From a virus, in IMG/VR virus record IMGVR_UViG_3300017788_000075, positions 1-37,648 of that record: a stretch of 37,648 nucleotides of DNA; one strand, given 5' to 3'. Numbering within the stretch: position 1 is the stretch's first letter; every line of letters starts with the position of its first letter. Below are positions 7,539 through 15,833 of the stretch, one piece after another. The translations under genes were made by a program, and so were the position numbers. Under the pieces are notes generated by a model that made no database searches, was not told the origin of the DNA, and saw nothing but the letters and a program-made list of their open reading frames with translations.

Positions 7539-8255
7539 ATGCCAAACAAATACGATGAAGAGTTCGAGATTGACGACACCGTCAACATGGAACAAATCAC
7601 CGACACAGCAACCACCACGATGACGAAAAAGAACCGGGTAGAAACTGCCCCAACTCCTGCCGCGTCAGCAGTGGCAATCATCCGACGTGGGTGGGGAGCC
7701 GCACAGAAATTGCAAGAGGCAACCACGCCTTACGCACAGCGCCTCAAGATCACCGAAGATGTTCAAATCATCAAGTTCATTGAGGATGAGCCATACGCAT
7801 CGTTCCGCACACACTGGGTCGAGCGTGAAGGTCAAAAGTCATTCATCTGCCTCAGCAATCACCCTGAAGGATGCCCATTGTGCAAGGCCGGTCTCCGTGC
7901 CTCCAGCAAGTTCGCATTCAACGTGGCGCTGTTGGCCAGCAATGAAGACCCCGAAATCCGTTCATTGGAAGTCGGCGTTCGCCTCATTGACCAGCTTCGC
8001 AACTACCACAACGACCCCCGACAGGGACCGCTGTCCAAGCACTACTGGGCAATCTCACGCACCGGTAAGGGCGCTCAGACGCAGACCCTTTTGCAGCTCG
8101 TTCGTGAGCGTGACCTTGAAGAGTTCAACCTTGAGGGTCTGACCGATGACACCATGTCGGTTCTCCGCAACAAGGCGTACTCATCCGACATCATTCAGGT
8201 TCCGTCGCACACCGACCTCCTGGAAATTGCGTCAGAGATTGTCCAAGCGGACTAA
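7539..8255 (+). CDS. Probable ssDNA-binding protein with zinc site
   Basis: A 238-residue protein with a disordered acidic and threonine-rich N-terminus, a central domain and the metal-binding pattern CLSNHPEGCPLCKAG (one cysteine, a histidine, then CxxC). This combination, placed directly before DNA polymerase, matches the gp32-like ssDNA-binding proteins annotated in many actinophages, although those assignments are largely contextual. The gene uses noticeably more G/C-ending codons (CTC, ATC, CGC) than its neighbours, which fits high expression, as expected for a stoichiometric binding protein. A proper spacer with AAAGGACAAAC precedes the ATG, unlike the overlapping junctions around it. 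Confidence 0.65.
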   Translation: MPNKYDEEFEIDDTVNMEQITDTATTTMTKKNRVETAPTPAASAVAIIRRGWGAAQKLQEATTPYAQRLKITEDVQIIKFIEDEPYASFRTHWVEREGQKSFICLSNHPEGCPLCKAGLRASSKFAFNVALLASNEDPEIRSLEVGVRLIDQLRNYHNDPRQGPLSKHYWAISRTGKGAQTQTLLQLVRERDLEEFNLEGLTDDTMSVLRNKAYSSDIIQVPSHTDLLEIASEIVQAD

Positions 8256-8258
8256 TTG

Positions 8259-10301
8259 ATGGCCCTAACGGTTCACACCGTTTCCGAAATCAATGAGATT
8301 GTTTCCGAAATACAAAAGGTCGGATCATTCTCGTTTGATATCGAGTCACGTGGGGTTCTTGAGCGTCACCCTGATGTAATGGAGCATTTTGAAAAAGAAT
8401 GTTCTGATCACGTCAAGACTCTTAAGAACCCCAGTGCTGACATTGTTGCGCGTTCTACCGAAGTTATACGCCAGCGGTACTTATCCCAGCTGGCACTTGA
8501 CCCAAAGCGCAATGAGGTCTTTTGGATTGGTCTTGCAACCGCTGAGCAGTCATGGGCAATCCCCATGGGTCACAAGGTAGGAAAACTAATTACCCCAGAA
8601 GAGCGAGGCGACGGTTCCACTGTTCCACCGCCCGGGCATCGCAAGGTTTTAAAAGACGGATCTGAATCAGTTGCCAAAGCCAAATACCTAATCCAAGCCA
8701 CGTTTGAGCCAGCACCACAGCAACTTGACCGTTTTGAAGTATTTGAAGCCCTTCGACCATTGTTTTTTAGTGAGTGTGTAAAGATCAACCACAACGTCAA
8801 GTTTGACGCACGATCTATTCAAAAGTATTACGGTTCTTTACCGTCAAAGCCTTATTGCGACACGATGGTGTTACAGCACATTTGTGACGAGAACATTAGT
8901 AGTTTCTCACTTGTTAGCCTTATTCAACATAATTTTGCCAATCACAATGCTTACCGCGAGGGAAAGATCGGTAAGAACATTGACAGTGTCCCCTTCGACG
9001 TGGCGGCCCGGTATGTTCATTTAGATGCACGGTGGGCATGGCTTACTTATAAAAAACTTATTGCCAAAATTAAGATTGACTGTTCCCTTATTCCAGTCTT
9101 AGAAAAGGACATGGAGTTGCTGTATGTGATTATGCATATGGAAGAAGAGGGTATTTCCGTTGATCACTATTCACTTAAGTCCTTGCGTAAAGAACTTGAC
9201 AGCAAACTTAAAGACACGTTGTTGGCTATTTCAGAGATCGCTTACCCTGGGTTTAACCCAGACTCAAATAAGGAAAAACAACAGTTTCTTTTTAACAAAA
9301 AGAGACAGGGTGGTCTTGGTCTCAAGCCACCCAAGAGAACACCAAATAACGCACCATCTGTAGATAGTGAGTCTTTGGAAAAACTCCGGGGTAAGCACCC
9401 TATTGTCCCTCTCTTACTTGAGTGGCAAGAGTTGCAAAAACTTAAGTCCACTTACGTTGAGGGTCTTCTTCCAAAACTAAATAGGGGAAAACTCCACCCA
9501 TCATTTCATTTGCATAGGACTGCAACAGGTCGACTGTCATCTTCAGACCCCAACCTTCAGAACATCCCGAGAGAGTCAACAGTAAGGAAACTTTTTGTAC
9601 CACCGGAAGGGTACAGGATGTTAGTTGCCGACTATGACCAGATTGAGCTGCGAGTCATGGCCATGTTTAGTCAAGACAAAGAGTTACTCCGGATTTTTAA
9701 CGAAGGTATAGACATTCACACCGCAACTGCCGCAGCTGTATTTAAGAAATCATTAGAACAAATAACTTCTGAGGAACGACAGATAGGCAAAGGAGTTAAC
9801 TTTCTTACCGCCTACGGTGGTGGCTATGCCAAACTTGCTAGAACCACAGGTATCAGTGATGAGCATGCCCAAAACATCATGGCTGCATATAGACAAAGTT
9901 TTAAAGGTCTTACCCAGTGGAAAAACAAAGTGATTGCTGTGGCCCAAAAGAAAGGGTATGTAACCACCCTGAGTGGTCGTCGTAGAAGGCTTATTGATAT
10001 TACATCGTCAGATCAAGAGAAGGTTTCAAGGGCAGAACGTCAAGCAATTAACGCGGTTATTCAAGGATCTGCCGCAGATATATGCAAAGACGCAATGATT
10101 GAAGTGTTTTCTGCATTTAAGGGCACAAAAGCAAAACTTGTTGTGCAAGTCCACGACGAACTTGTAGCAGTTTCTCCTGAAGATGAAGACGTTCAGGAAC
10201 TTTTCATAAACGCCATGGGCCATAACCGATCTATCATGGGTGTGTCACTTAAAGTATCGTGTCATACGGCACGTAGTTGGTCGGAGGCTAAAGGCAAATG
10301 A
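8259..10301 (+). CDS. polA: Family-A DNA polymerase with 3'-5' exonuclease domain
   Basis: A 680-residue replicative polymerase. The exonuclease part has FSFDIESRG (ExoI, D and E in DxE), NHNVKFDARS (ExoII) and a later YVHLDARWAW (ExoIII). No 5' nuclease domain is present. The polymerase part has motif A VADYDQIELR (about 454-463), the O-helix RQIGKGVNFLTAYGG (about 507-521) and motif C VQVHDELV (about 629-636). The O-helix keeps R-x3-K-x3-F-x3-YG, with phenylalanine at the ddNTP-discriminating position; the following GGGY is unusual compared with the common YGMS. ATG 8259 is preferred over TTG 8256. The 3' end overlaps the next gene by four bases. Confidence 0.93.
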   Translation: MALTVHTVSEINEIVSEIQKVGSFSFDIESRGVLERHPDVMEHFEKECSDHVKTLKNPSADIVARSTEVIRQRYLSQLALDPKRNEVFWIGLATAEQSWAIPMGHKVGKLITPEERGDGSTVPPPGHRKVLKDGSESVAKAKYLIQATFEPAPQQLDRFEVFEALRPLFFSECVKINHNVKFDARSIQKYYGSLPSKPYCDTMVLQHICDENISSFSLVSLIQHNFANHNAYREGKIGKNIDSVPFDVAARYVHLDARWAWLTYKKLIAKIKIDCSLIPVLEKDMELLYVIMHMEEEGISVDHYSLKSLRKELDSKLKDTLLAISEIAYPGFNPDSNKEKQQFLFNKKRQGGLGLKPPKRTPNNAPSVDSESLEKLRGKHPIVPLLLEWQELQKLKSTYVEGLLPKLNRGKLHPSFHLHRTATGRLSSSDPNLQNIPRESTVRKLFVPPEGYRMLVADYDQIELRVMAMFSQDKELLRIFNEGIDIHTATAAAVFKKSLEQITSEERQIGKGVNFLTAYGGGYAKLARTTGISDEHAQNIMAAYRQSFKGLTQWKNKVIAVAQKKGYVTTLSGRRRRLIDITSSDQEKVSRAERQAINAVIQGSAADICKDAMIEVFSAFKGTKAKLVVQVHDELVAVSPEDEDVQELFINAMGHNRSIMGVSLKVSCHTARSWSEAKGK

Positions 10302-10663
10302 ATCACATCATTGATAAACGAAACTTTTACCTTATGCTCTCCATGTACCTTGGCCAGGACATTACAAAGAAGCATGGCTTTACCGGCACATCAATCGATG
10401 TTCAAGAAAAAGAACAAGAATGGATTTCTGAGCAATGGGAAATAATGTATGAACTTGGGGTCTTCAACGAAGTTGTTGAATCGGTAGAATGGTTTTCTGA
10501 GGTTCTTACCAAGGGCATGATCGACTCTGAAGACGAGATGCCACAAACTGAGGCATTGGTTGAGCAGACCAAAACAATAGTTCTTGCCTTTGGTGTTGCC
10601 CTAGTTCAAAAACTTCTTATGAACGAAAAGATTGCACTGTTAGGAGAAGTGGTGGTGGAATGA
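10298..10663 (+). CDS. Acidic hypothetical protein
   Basis: A 121-residue, mostly helical acidic protein that I do not recognise. The C-terminal 40 residues (TEALVEQTKTIVLAFGVALV and onward) are hydrophobic enough to form a buried helical pair, but not clearly a membrane segment. It starts as ATGA overlapping the polymerase stop and ends as ATGA with the zinc-ribbon gene, so it is translationally coupled to both. Position suggests a small replication accessory factor; no motif supports a specific role. Confidence 0.65.
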   Translation: MNHIIDKRNFYLMLSMYLGQDITKKHGFTGTSIDVQEKEQEWISEQWEIMYELGVFNEVVESVEWFSEVLTKGMIDSEDEMPQTEALVEQTKTIVLAFGVALVQKLLMNEKIALLGEVVVE

Positions 10664-11022
10664 GTTCCTGGTGGGAAAAGAAATTAAGCGGTGATACTGA
10701 GCCGACTAGAATGTCGTTACCGCCCACAACGCATAGGCCGGTATTGCCTGTGTTCACTCAGCAAACAACTACACCGTCACACACCCCTGCTGTACAACAG
10801 GATCCAACAGGGCAGACTACGATGGGCACGGCAATTAGGACATGGAAAGGTGGGGAAGCCCACCGACGAGATGGTAACTTGACTTGCCCTAGTTGCGGGA
10901 GTAAGAATGTGTTTAGTAGGTCCAACGGCGGTGGTGGGACCAAAGCCCCAGCCCCACGTTGTTTTGAATGCGGGTGGAATGGGCTTTACACACAAGCGGA
11001 TCAGTCATCATGGGTAGTATAA
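10660..11022 (+). CDS. Zinc-ribbon protein with disordered N-terminus
   Basis: A 120-residue protein. Residues 1-75 are rich in proline, threonine and glutamine and probably disordered. Residues about 75-107 form a zinc ribbon with CPSC and CFEC separated by a glycine- and basic-rich loop (NGGGGTKAPAPR). It sits between polymerase and RecA and is coupled to the upstream gene by ATGA. Such ribbons bind nucleic acid or partner proteins; an ssDNA-related or transcription role is equally possible. Confidence 0.65.
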   Translation: MSSWWEKKLSGDTEPTRMSLPPTTHRPVLPVFTQQTTTPSHTPAVQQDPTGQTTMGTAIRTWKGGEAHRRDGNLTCPSCGSKNVFSRSNGGGGTKAPAPRCFECGWNGLYTQADQSSWVV

Positions 11023-11031
11023 GGAGCACAA

Positions 11032-12057
11032 ATGGACCAACAACAGTGGGCAAGTCTCAAGGACATCGTCGCCGGAGTTAACAAGAATTTAGGAGAATCC
11101 TGCGTCATTCTTGGCAGTGACATGCAACCGGCTTTGCCGCGTATCACCACCGGAATCTTGGCGTATGACCTCATGCTTGGTGGAGGATGGCCTACCAACC
11201 AGTGGAGCGAAATTGTTGGAGATGAGTCGTCTGGAAAGACAGCCATTGCTCTTCGCACTATTGCCGCCAATCAACAACTTGACCCCGAGTGGACTGCTGT
11301 GTGGGTTGCTGCTGAAGAGTTTGTCCCAAGCTACGCCGCAGCCATTGGTGTTGACTTGTCTAGGTTGTGGATAGTTGAAACCAACCTGATGGAACATGCC
11401 TACAACCTTGTGTTGGAAGTTATGGCCAATAGAGCCGCTGACTGTGTCGTCATTGACTCTCTTCCAGCTCTTGTTCCATCCACTGAGTCCGAGAAGTCGA
11501 TGGATGAGTTCACCGTTGGTCTTGGTGCTCGAGTTACATCTAAGTTCTTTAGAAAGGCATCTGAGGCCCAGAAGCGTTCTATGGTCCACGAGGAGCGTTC
11601 CTGTGTTGGCATTATGATCAATCAGTGGCGTGACAAAATCGGTGTGATGTGGGGAGACCCACGCACTACTCCCGGTGGCAAAGCAAAGAACTTTCATTAT
11701 TTTACGCGTGTTGAAGTAAAGCGTGATGAATGGATAAAAGAAAAAGATGAGGTTGTGGGCCAGAGCATTAAGGCCAGAACCTTAAAGAACAAGACCTATC
11801 GCCCATCGCAGGTCGCTGTTGTTGACTTTTACTTTACGGAGCATCAGGGTTTTTCCCTTGGGTCATTTGACGTAATCAAGGACATGATTAACATCGCCAC
11901 AGTTGTAGAAATCATTACTCGTTCCGGTGCTTACTACTCATACGGAAAAGAACGTTGGCAAGGTAAAGACAAGATGATTGCCGCCTTCCGTGAAGATGTA
12001 ACGATGCAAAAAGAGCTAAAAGCAGACGTTGAAAAGCATTTTGGCATTAAGCGATGA
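11032..12057 (+). CDS. recA: RecA/UvsX-family recombinase
   Basis: A 341-residue recombinase that would form filaments on ssDNA and drive strand exchange. The Walker A loop is GDESSGKT (about residues 63-70), the catalytic glutamate segment reads VAAEEF and the Walker B strand CVVIDSLPAL (about 138-147). The L2-like region shows GIMINQWRD followed by TPGGKAKNF, matching RecA's asparagine-glutamine switch and GGxALKF. The N-terminal oligomerisation helix is short and there is no acidic RecA C-terminus, as is usual for phage versions. GGAG before the ATG supports the start. It overlaps the following nuclease gene by four bases, consistent with a recombination cassette. Confidence 0.88.
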   Translation: MDQQQWASLKDIVAGVNKNLGESCVILGSDMQPALPRITTGILAYDLMLGGGWPTNQWSEIVGDESSGKTAIALRTIAANQQLDPEWTAVWVAAEEFVPSYAAAIGVDLSRLWIVETNLMEHAYNLVLEVMANRAADCVVIDSLPALVPSTESEKSMDEFTVGLGARVTSKFFRKASEAQKRSMVHEERSCVGIMINQWRDKIGVMWGDPRTTPGGKAKNFHYFTRVEVKRDEWIKEKDEVVGQSIKARTLKNKTYRPSQVAVVDFYFTEHQGFSLGSFDVIKDMINIATVVEIITRSGAYYSYGKERWQGKDKMIAAFREDVTMQKELKADVEKHFGIKR

Positions 12058-12386
12058 TCTTAGGACGAGACCCAGATAAGACCAGAAAACTCTTGAAGAA
12101 GTCAAAGAAGCAGGAGATTAGAACGGCTGACACTTACAAAGGGTCTCGCAATGCCCGGTCGGGTGCTGGCTGGATGCGTAAAAACGACGTGCGTAGCCAT
12201 AACTTTTTGATTGAGAATAAGTTGACTGCCAACCTTAAGGGGATAACCTTGAAATCCATGGATTTAGTTGAGCTTCGAGAACGTGCAATTTTAGAGGATC
12301 GCACCCCTGTACTACAGTTTGATTGTGGTGGGCGCAGGTACGTTGTTCTTGCCGAAGACGATTTTTTGGAGATGATTAGTGAGTAA
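12054..12386 (+). CDS. Small PD-(D/E)XK nuclease, possible junction resolvase
   Basis: A 110-residue basic protein that fits the small phage nuclease pattern. GSRNARSGAGWMRKNDVRS supplies the conserved GSG-like loop and acidic residue, and FLIENKLT supplies the E-x-K catalytic pair. VLQFDCGGRRYVVLAEDDF is the usual closing strand pair. Relatives are annotated as Holliday-junction resolvase-like or VRR-like nucleases acting on branched DNA. It lies between RecA and the Cas4-like gene with four- and eight-base overlaps, which supports a recombination role. Substrate specificity cannot be read from sequence. Confidence 0.65.
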   Translation: MILGRDPDKTRKLLKKSKKQEIRTADTYKGSRNARSGAGWMRKNDVRSHNFLIENKLTANLKGITLKSMDLVELRERAILEDRTPVLQFDCGGRRYVVLAEDDFLEMISE

Positions 12387-13242
12387 CAGTGAGTCCTACA
12401 AAAAGTTGTTGACAATGTCGGGGGATGTTCTTCCCGTCGTAGCAGTTCAGATGCTGCGTAATCAAGAAGTTCGAGATGCCAAACGAGACTTCATGCACTT
12501 ACATCCAAGTGAGTTGTCTAAAAAAGATTGGTGTCCACGAGCGTCTTGGTACACCATCTCATCTGAGGAAAAGCCTCCAACAAAAATTATGTCTTATCAG
12601 CGCTTAAACATTTTTGCTGAGGGCCATGCCATCCATAGCAAATGGCAAAAATGGATGTGGGAAGCAGGGGTGTTGGAAGGTCAATGGGGCTGTCAAGACT
12701 GTCAGCATGAGTGGTGGGATATTTCCCCAAAGGCATGTACAAAGTGCTCCAGTCACAAAATTTACTATCGAGAAGTGCCACTTAAAGACGACAAGTACAT
12801 GATCCTTGGACACGCCGATGGCATTTTTACTAGCGGTAAAAAGAGGGCACTCATTGAGATCAAATCAGTAGGTATGGGAACCATACGTATGGAGGCCCCA
12901 GATATCCATAAACAATACGCGGATGGAACACTCACTTACGATGGTGTGTGGAAGGCACTACGTCAGCCGTTTGCCACACATATTCGACAGGGCATGTTGT
13001 ACATGCACGTTACCGGCATTCATAAATTGATTTTTATTTATGAGTGGAAGGCTTCCCAAGAAGTCAAAGAGTTTTCTATTGAGTTCATGCCGGAACTTAT
13101 TAAACCCATACTTGACAATTGTTCCAAAGTAATGGATGCTTTGGAAGATGGCATACCGCCTGAGCGACCCGCCTGGGCAGAAGAGCCAACCCATACAACT
13201 TGTAAAAACTGTCATTACAAAGAAAGGTGCTGGAAAACATGA
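12379..13242 (+). CDS. Cas4/RecB-like PD-(D/E)XK exonuclease with Fe-S cysteines
   Basis: A 287-residue nuclease. The first cysteine (DWCPRASWY, about residue 52) and the C-terminal CKNCHYKERC give the four ligands of a Cas4/AddB-type 4Fe-4S cluster. The active site is visible as GHADGIF (aspartate) and ALIEIKSVG (E-x-K), followed by an HIRQGMLYMH helix containing the QxxxY motif. An extra zinc ribbon, CQDC and CTKC, is inserted at about residues 110-128 between the first cysteine and the active site. The GTG start has GGAG upstream. No cas genes are nearby, so a role in phage recombination or end-processing is inferred. Confidence 0.82.
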   Translation: MSNSESYKKLLTMSGDVLPVVAVQMLRNQEVRDAKRDFMHLHPSELSKKDWCPRASWYTISSEEKPPTKIMSYQRLNIFAEGHAIHSKWQKWMWEAGVLEGQWGCQDCQHEWWDISPKACTKCSSHKIYYREVPLKDDKYMILGHADGIFTSGKKRALIEIKSVGMGTIRMEAPDIHKQYADGTLTYDGVWKALRQPFATHIRQGMLYMHVTGIHKLIFIYEWKASQEVKEFSIEFMPELIKPILDNCSKVMDALEDGIPPERPAWAEEPTHTTCKNCHYKERCWKT

Positions 13243-13733
13243 GTGTCATGTCAATTGAATCCCTTGAAGAAGAGTACGGAAATTTCCATCAACATTTTTC
13301 GTTGCCAACTAGGCCCGGCAATGAGGTTCCAGATATCCCATTCAACCTTGATGACTTAACCGATTCGGAGTTAATGAAGTATTACGCCCAATACACGGCA
13401 TGGCTTAATTACGCAAAATCACAGCTTGTTCTTGCTGAGATTGCGGAAGAAAGTGCTGCCAACGATTTAGATTTTGCCAAAGCTTCGACCCTGATTAATC
13501 AGTGGGATGCCAAGATCAAAGGAGAACTGGTCACCATTGCTAAGGCAAAGAGCAGCGTTTCGGAAGTTGTGATGAATGCCCAAAAAACTTATACAAAAGC
13601 TCGTGCGTACCGAAAACTTGTTGATACAGTATTTGATCGATGTGAACGTGGCTCTCATCTCTTGTCAAGGGAACTGAGTCGTCGTATTAGTACTGCCCCG
13701 CATGAAAAGAAACTATATAAATACATACCATGA
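13239..13733 (+). CDS. Helical hypothetical protein in recombination cassette
   Basis: A 164-residue, almost entirely helical protein, starting in an ATGA overlap with the Cas4-like gene (an in-frame GTG at 13227 is less likely). Heptad-like stretches around residues 50-140 suggest an antiparallel coiled coil. The C-terminus is basic. I recognise no family. Because it is coupled to the nuclease and followed by a zinc knuckle and a second nuclease, it may be a partner of one of them, for example a DNA-loading or annealing factor. No RecT/Redβ signature is visible. Confidence 0.65.
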   Translation: MSVMSIESLEEEYGNFHQHFSLPTRPGNEVPDIPFNLDDLTDSELMKYYAQYTAWLNYAKSQLVLAEIAEESAANDLDFAKASTLINQWDAKIKGELVTIAKAKSSVSEVVMNAQKTYTKARAYRKLVDTVFDRCERGSHLLSRELSRRISTAPHEKKLYKYIP

Positions 13734-13894
13734 TCAAAGTTAGGTGTTTAAAGTGCGACATTGTCGTTGAGCACAATCCCCGCCAAATAATGGGCTGCGG
13801 CTGCGACCCTGACGCACCGACCTGGGTGTACATTGAAACCGATGGTCGTATTCGTGGGTTTAGCCAAGCAGAATGGGAAAAGATTGATGGGTAA
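13730..13894 (+). CDS. Small zinc-knuckle protein (54 aa)
   Basis: A 54-residue protein starting in an ATGA overlap and ending inside the next gene's start region. It opens with MIKVRCLKCDIVVE and carries a second cysteine pair in GCGCD, giving a CxxC and CxC zinc site. The size and opening recall a family of tiny phage zinc proteins (DUF7695-like) that begin in the same way and are found in many phages, but the C-terminal half differs. Function of that family is unknown. Tight coupling on both sides argues that it is real. Confidence 0.7.
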   Translation: MIKVRCLKCDIVVEHNPRQIMGCGCDPDAPTWVYIETDGRIRGFSQAEWEKIDG

Positions 13895-14312
13895 CAAACA
13901 TAAAGCCAAAGGCACGTCGTTTGAAACTGCCATACGTGAGTATCTCAACGCCAATGGCTTTGAGAAAGCCCACCGCACTGCATTGGAAGGCGGGCAAGAT
14001 AAAGGAGATATCCACGGCATAGAACAAACCACGCATGCACTTGGTGGTATTACTATTGTCCGAAAAGCTTGCATCCAATGCAAAAATCAGAAAACGTTCA
14101 AGTTAAGTGAATGGCTCAATGACACCGTGGATCAGGCTTCCCGATTAGACGAGGTTCCCACCACGGTTTCGGATAAGGATTTTGTACGTTCTGCCCTGCC
14201 CCTATTGGTGGTTAAGCGCCCCGGCAAGGGAGAGAAGGCACTTGGGGACTCCTACGCGGTCATGCGTTTATCCGACATTATTACTATCTTAAAGGATTCT
14301 GGGTTCTGCTAA
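13887..14312 (+). CDS. PD-(D/E)XK endonuclease, Holliday-junction resolvase-like
   Basis: A 141-residue protein. The start at 13887 gives MGNKHKAKGTSFETAIREYL, the basic, glutamate-containing first helix of HJR/RecB-like resolvases. Then come GGQDKGDIHGI (catalytic aspartate) and ACIQCKNQK, where the E-x-K pair reads Q-C-K. Glutamine replacing glutamate also occurs in some archaeal-type resolvases and Mrr-like enzymes. The gene overlaps the zinc-knuckle gene by eight bases and is the last of the replication cassette; its stop codon lies within a promoter-like sequence. It is the second small nuclease here, so the two may act on different branched structures. Confidence 0.72.
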   Translation: MGNKHKAKGTSFETAIREYLNANGFEKAHRTALEGGQDKGDIHGIEQTTHALGGITIVRKACIQCKNQKTFKLSEWLNDTVDQASRLDEVPTTVSDKDFVRSALPLLVVKRPGKGEKALGDSYAVMRLSDIITILKDSGFC

Positions 14313-14315
14313 ACT
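14307..14315 (+). promoter_or_regulatory. Extended -10 promoter before SpoVS-like gene
   Basis: TGCTAAACT matches an extended -10 box (TGn plus TAnnnT) and overlaps the stop codon of the nuclease gene. The -35 region is weak. It lies about 30 bases before the ATG of the SpoVS-like gene, which has its own AGGAGA site, and coincides with the change from replication genes to the next block. Confidence 0.45.
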
Positions 14316-14343
14316 TGTCCTAGGTTCATTGTTAGGAGACAAT

Positions 14344-14634
14344 ATGGCTGAAGAACAAGTTTTGAAAATTGACGATGTCCTGAAAGTATCAGGAAGTAGC
14401 AATCCTCAAAGTGTAGGCTCAATCTTGGCCCGAGCCATTGTTGCTGGGCAGTTTCCTAAGATGCGGGCAATTGGAGCCAGCGCGGTTAATCAAGCAGCAA
14501 AATCTGCTGCTATTGCACGTGGTTTTGTTGCCCCCCGTGGTATTGACCTGACTTACATTATTGGCTTTGATGATATTATTGGAGAGAACGGAGAGAGCAT
14601 TTCGGCAATCTCCTTTAAACCTGTAGTGAGGTAG
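14344..14634 (+). CDS. SpoVS-like (Alba-superfamily) protein
   Basis: A 96-residue protein closely following the stage V sporulation protein S pattern. LKVSGSSNPQSVGSILARA, then MRAIGASAVNQAAKSAAIAR and GFVAPRGIDL match the highly conserved SpoVS blocks (VSxxSxPxxVAGAxA, AIGAGAxNQAVKAxAIARGxxAPxGxDL). SpoVS proteins are small dimeric, probable nucleic-acid-binding proteins that affect sporulation and septation in Bacillus; Alba relatives bind DNA or RNA. AGGAGACAAT precedes the ATG. It stands first in a new transcription unit behind a promoter-like sequence. A role in coating or regulating nucleic acid is inferred. Confidence 0.85.
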   Translation: MAEEQVLKIDDVLKVSGSSNPQSVGSILARAIVAGQFPKMRAIGASAVNQAAKSAAIARGFVAPRGIDLTYIIGFDDIIGENGESISAISFKPVVR

Positions 14635-14636
14635 TC

Positions 14637-15200
14637 ATGCCGTTGTTTCGACACAAAGGTCACCATGGTGGGCGCTATGACGATCCGCATGGCGTGACCA
14701 AACCCCCGCCCGTACGCAACATAGATGATGTGCACCAGTCAGTAATGCGTGGGGATACAAAAAGGTATGCCAAGCCAGATGGCAGTGTTGGCTACAAAGT
14801 TCAAATCAATAGTGAGTCCACTGCTCCAGCTGTTCCGTTGTCTAAGAAAGAACAGCGCCGTAAAGACAAGGCGATGAAGGAAATCAACAAGCCCAAGAAT
14901 CGTGACGAATCACAAAGGCGTGGTCGTGTTTATGACCGTGCCCGCGCAGACGAAGAGCGTCGACTTGACACTTTTGGCCAGAACACCTTTAAAGAAAAAA
15001 AGGATGGTCGTATTGAGTCGGTTGCCAAGGGTGGAGTTGCCGAAGCGTACGCTAAGGGCGGGTTCAAGGGTGTCGAGAAGTACGACAAAAAGACGTATGG
15101 TAGGAAGCCACGTGCTGAAGCAGCCAAGGCTCACGAAGAAAAGCAAGCTCACGAAGAAAAAATGAAACAGGGTGAATACCACAAAGACATTAGGCTCTAA
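14637..15200 (+). CDS. Highly basic low-complexity protein
   Basis: A 187-residue protein rich in lysine, arginine and glutamate. It has an N-terminal HKGHHGGRYDDPH segment, a KKEQRRKDKAMKE helix and alternating EEKQAHEEK repeats near the end. It appears disordered or forms single charged helices. No enzyme motif is visible. It begins two bases after the SpoVS-like stop. Together with several similar basic proteins to 21 kb it may be a nucleic-acid-associated or virion-associated protein; the sequence does not decide between these. Confidence 0.65.
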   Translation: MPLFRHKGHHGGRYDDPHGVTKPPPVRNIDDVHQSVMRGDTKRYAKPDGSVGYKVQINSESTAPAVPLSKKEQRRKDKAMKEINKPKNRDESQRRGRVYDRARADEERRLDTFGQNTFKEKKDGRIESVAKGGVAEAYAKGGFKGVEKYDKKTYGRKPRAEAAKAHEEKQAHEEKMKQGEYHKDIRL

Positions 15201-15208
15201 ATTTTAAT

Positions 15209-15733
15209 ATGGGTTTTATTCGAAAGCACGACCAGCCTAAAGGTTCGATCACCGATATCAATGAGTATCGTGGTCGCAAAGCTTCCGCAGCTCGAGATGC
15301 TGCCCATAGCGAATCACCTGATTACAAGGTTAAAGATATTCATCCACTAGAGGCGCATTACCAAAGCCAAGTTGATCTTCCAAAGTTAGGCATGAAACGC
15401 CCGGGAACTGTTGGCCGATTTACGTCGTATGCCATGCGCACCATGGACCACATTAGCAAGAAGATGGGTCTGATTGGTCAAGACGAAAGTCTGTACCAAG
15501 ACGAACCATTGCGTAACCAAAATGATGATTATAACAAGTACCAACTACCAAAAGATTATAAACAAACTAGGTATCCAAAAAAGGTAAAAAAAACCGATAC
15601 TGGTGGTAGCGGTAAAAAGCCGCCTAAAAAACCCCGAACTCAAAAAGATGGTTTCCCGGATGGTTACCCCGAAGATAGAAACAAAAACAAATATCCAAAA
15701 CGGCCCAACAAAGATGACGATTGGTATGCCTAA
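15209..15733 (+). CDS. Basic hypothetical protein with disordered tail
   Basis: A 174-residue protein. The first 100 residues contain a possible helical core (FTSYAMRTMDHISKKMGLIG). The remaining part is lysine, proline, tyrosine and aspartate rich with repeated YPKR/YPKK-like motifs, ending in DDDWYA. No family is recognised. The spacer before the ATG is short and without a clear Shine-Dalgarno, so translation may be coupled to the upstream gene. Its 3' end overlaps the 35-residue gene by eight bases. Confidence 0.6.
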   Translation: MGFIRKHDQPKGSITDINEYRGRKASAARDAAHSESPDYKVKDIHPLEAHYQSQVDLPKLGMKRPGTVGRFTSYAMRTMDHISKKMGLIGQDESLYQDEPLRNQNDDYNKYQLPKDYKQTRYPKKVKKTDTGGSGKKPPKKPRTQKDGFPDGYPEDRNKNKYPKRPNKDDDWYA

Positions 15734-15833
15734 GAAAAAGAAAACTACCAAAAAGAAAGCCAAGCCCAGGCCTATTTCATCCGCTGCCGGAGCCGGTGGC
15801 GGTTTTATGACATCCATGGGCGGTAGGGGATGA
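15726..15833 (+). CDS. Tiny lysine-rich, glycine-rich peptide (35 aa)
   Basis: A 35-residue protein: an N-terminal polybasic segment (MPKKKKTTKKKAKPRP) and a glycine, alanine and serine-rich C-terminal half. It overlaps the preceding gene by eight bases and the next start as ATGA, which is the main evidence that it is translated. The basic half could bind nucleic acid. A family member cannot be named; similar mini-proteins occur in phages between structural genes. Confidence 0.55.
   Translation: MPKKKKTTKKKAKPRPISSAAGAGGGFMTSMGGRG

Noticed and set aside
11089-11697. Long open frame on the - strand (202 codons)
   Set aside because: It lies wholly opposite the RecA gene, has no recognisable domain and runs against an otherwise one-directional gene set.
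12379-13242. Cas4-like gene as sign of a CRISPR-Cas system
   Set aside because: No other cas gene and no repeat-spacer array is present; Cas4-like nucleases are common in phage recombination modules.
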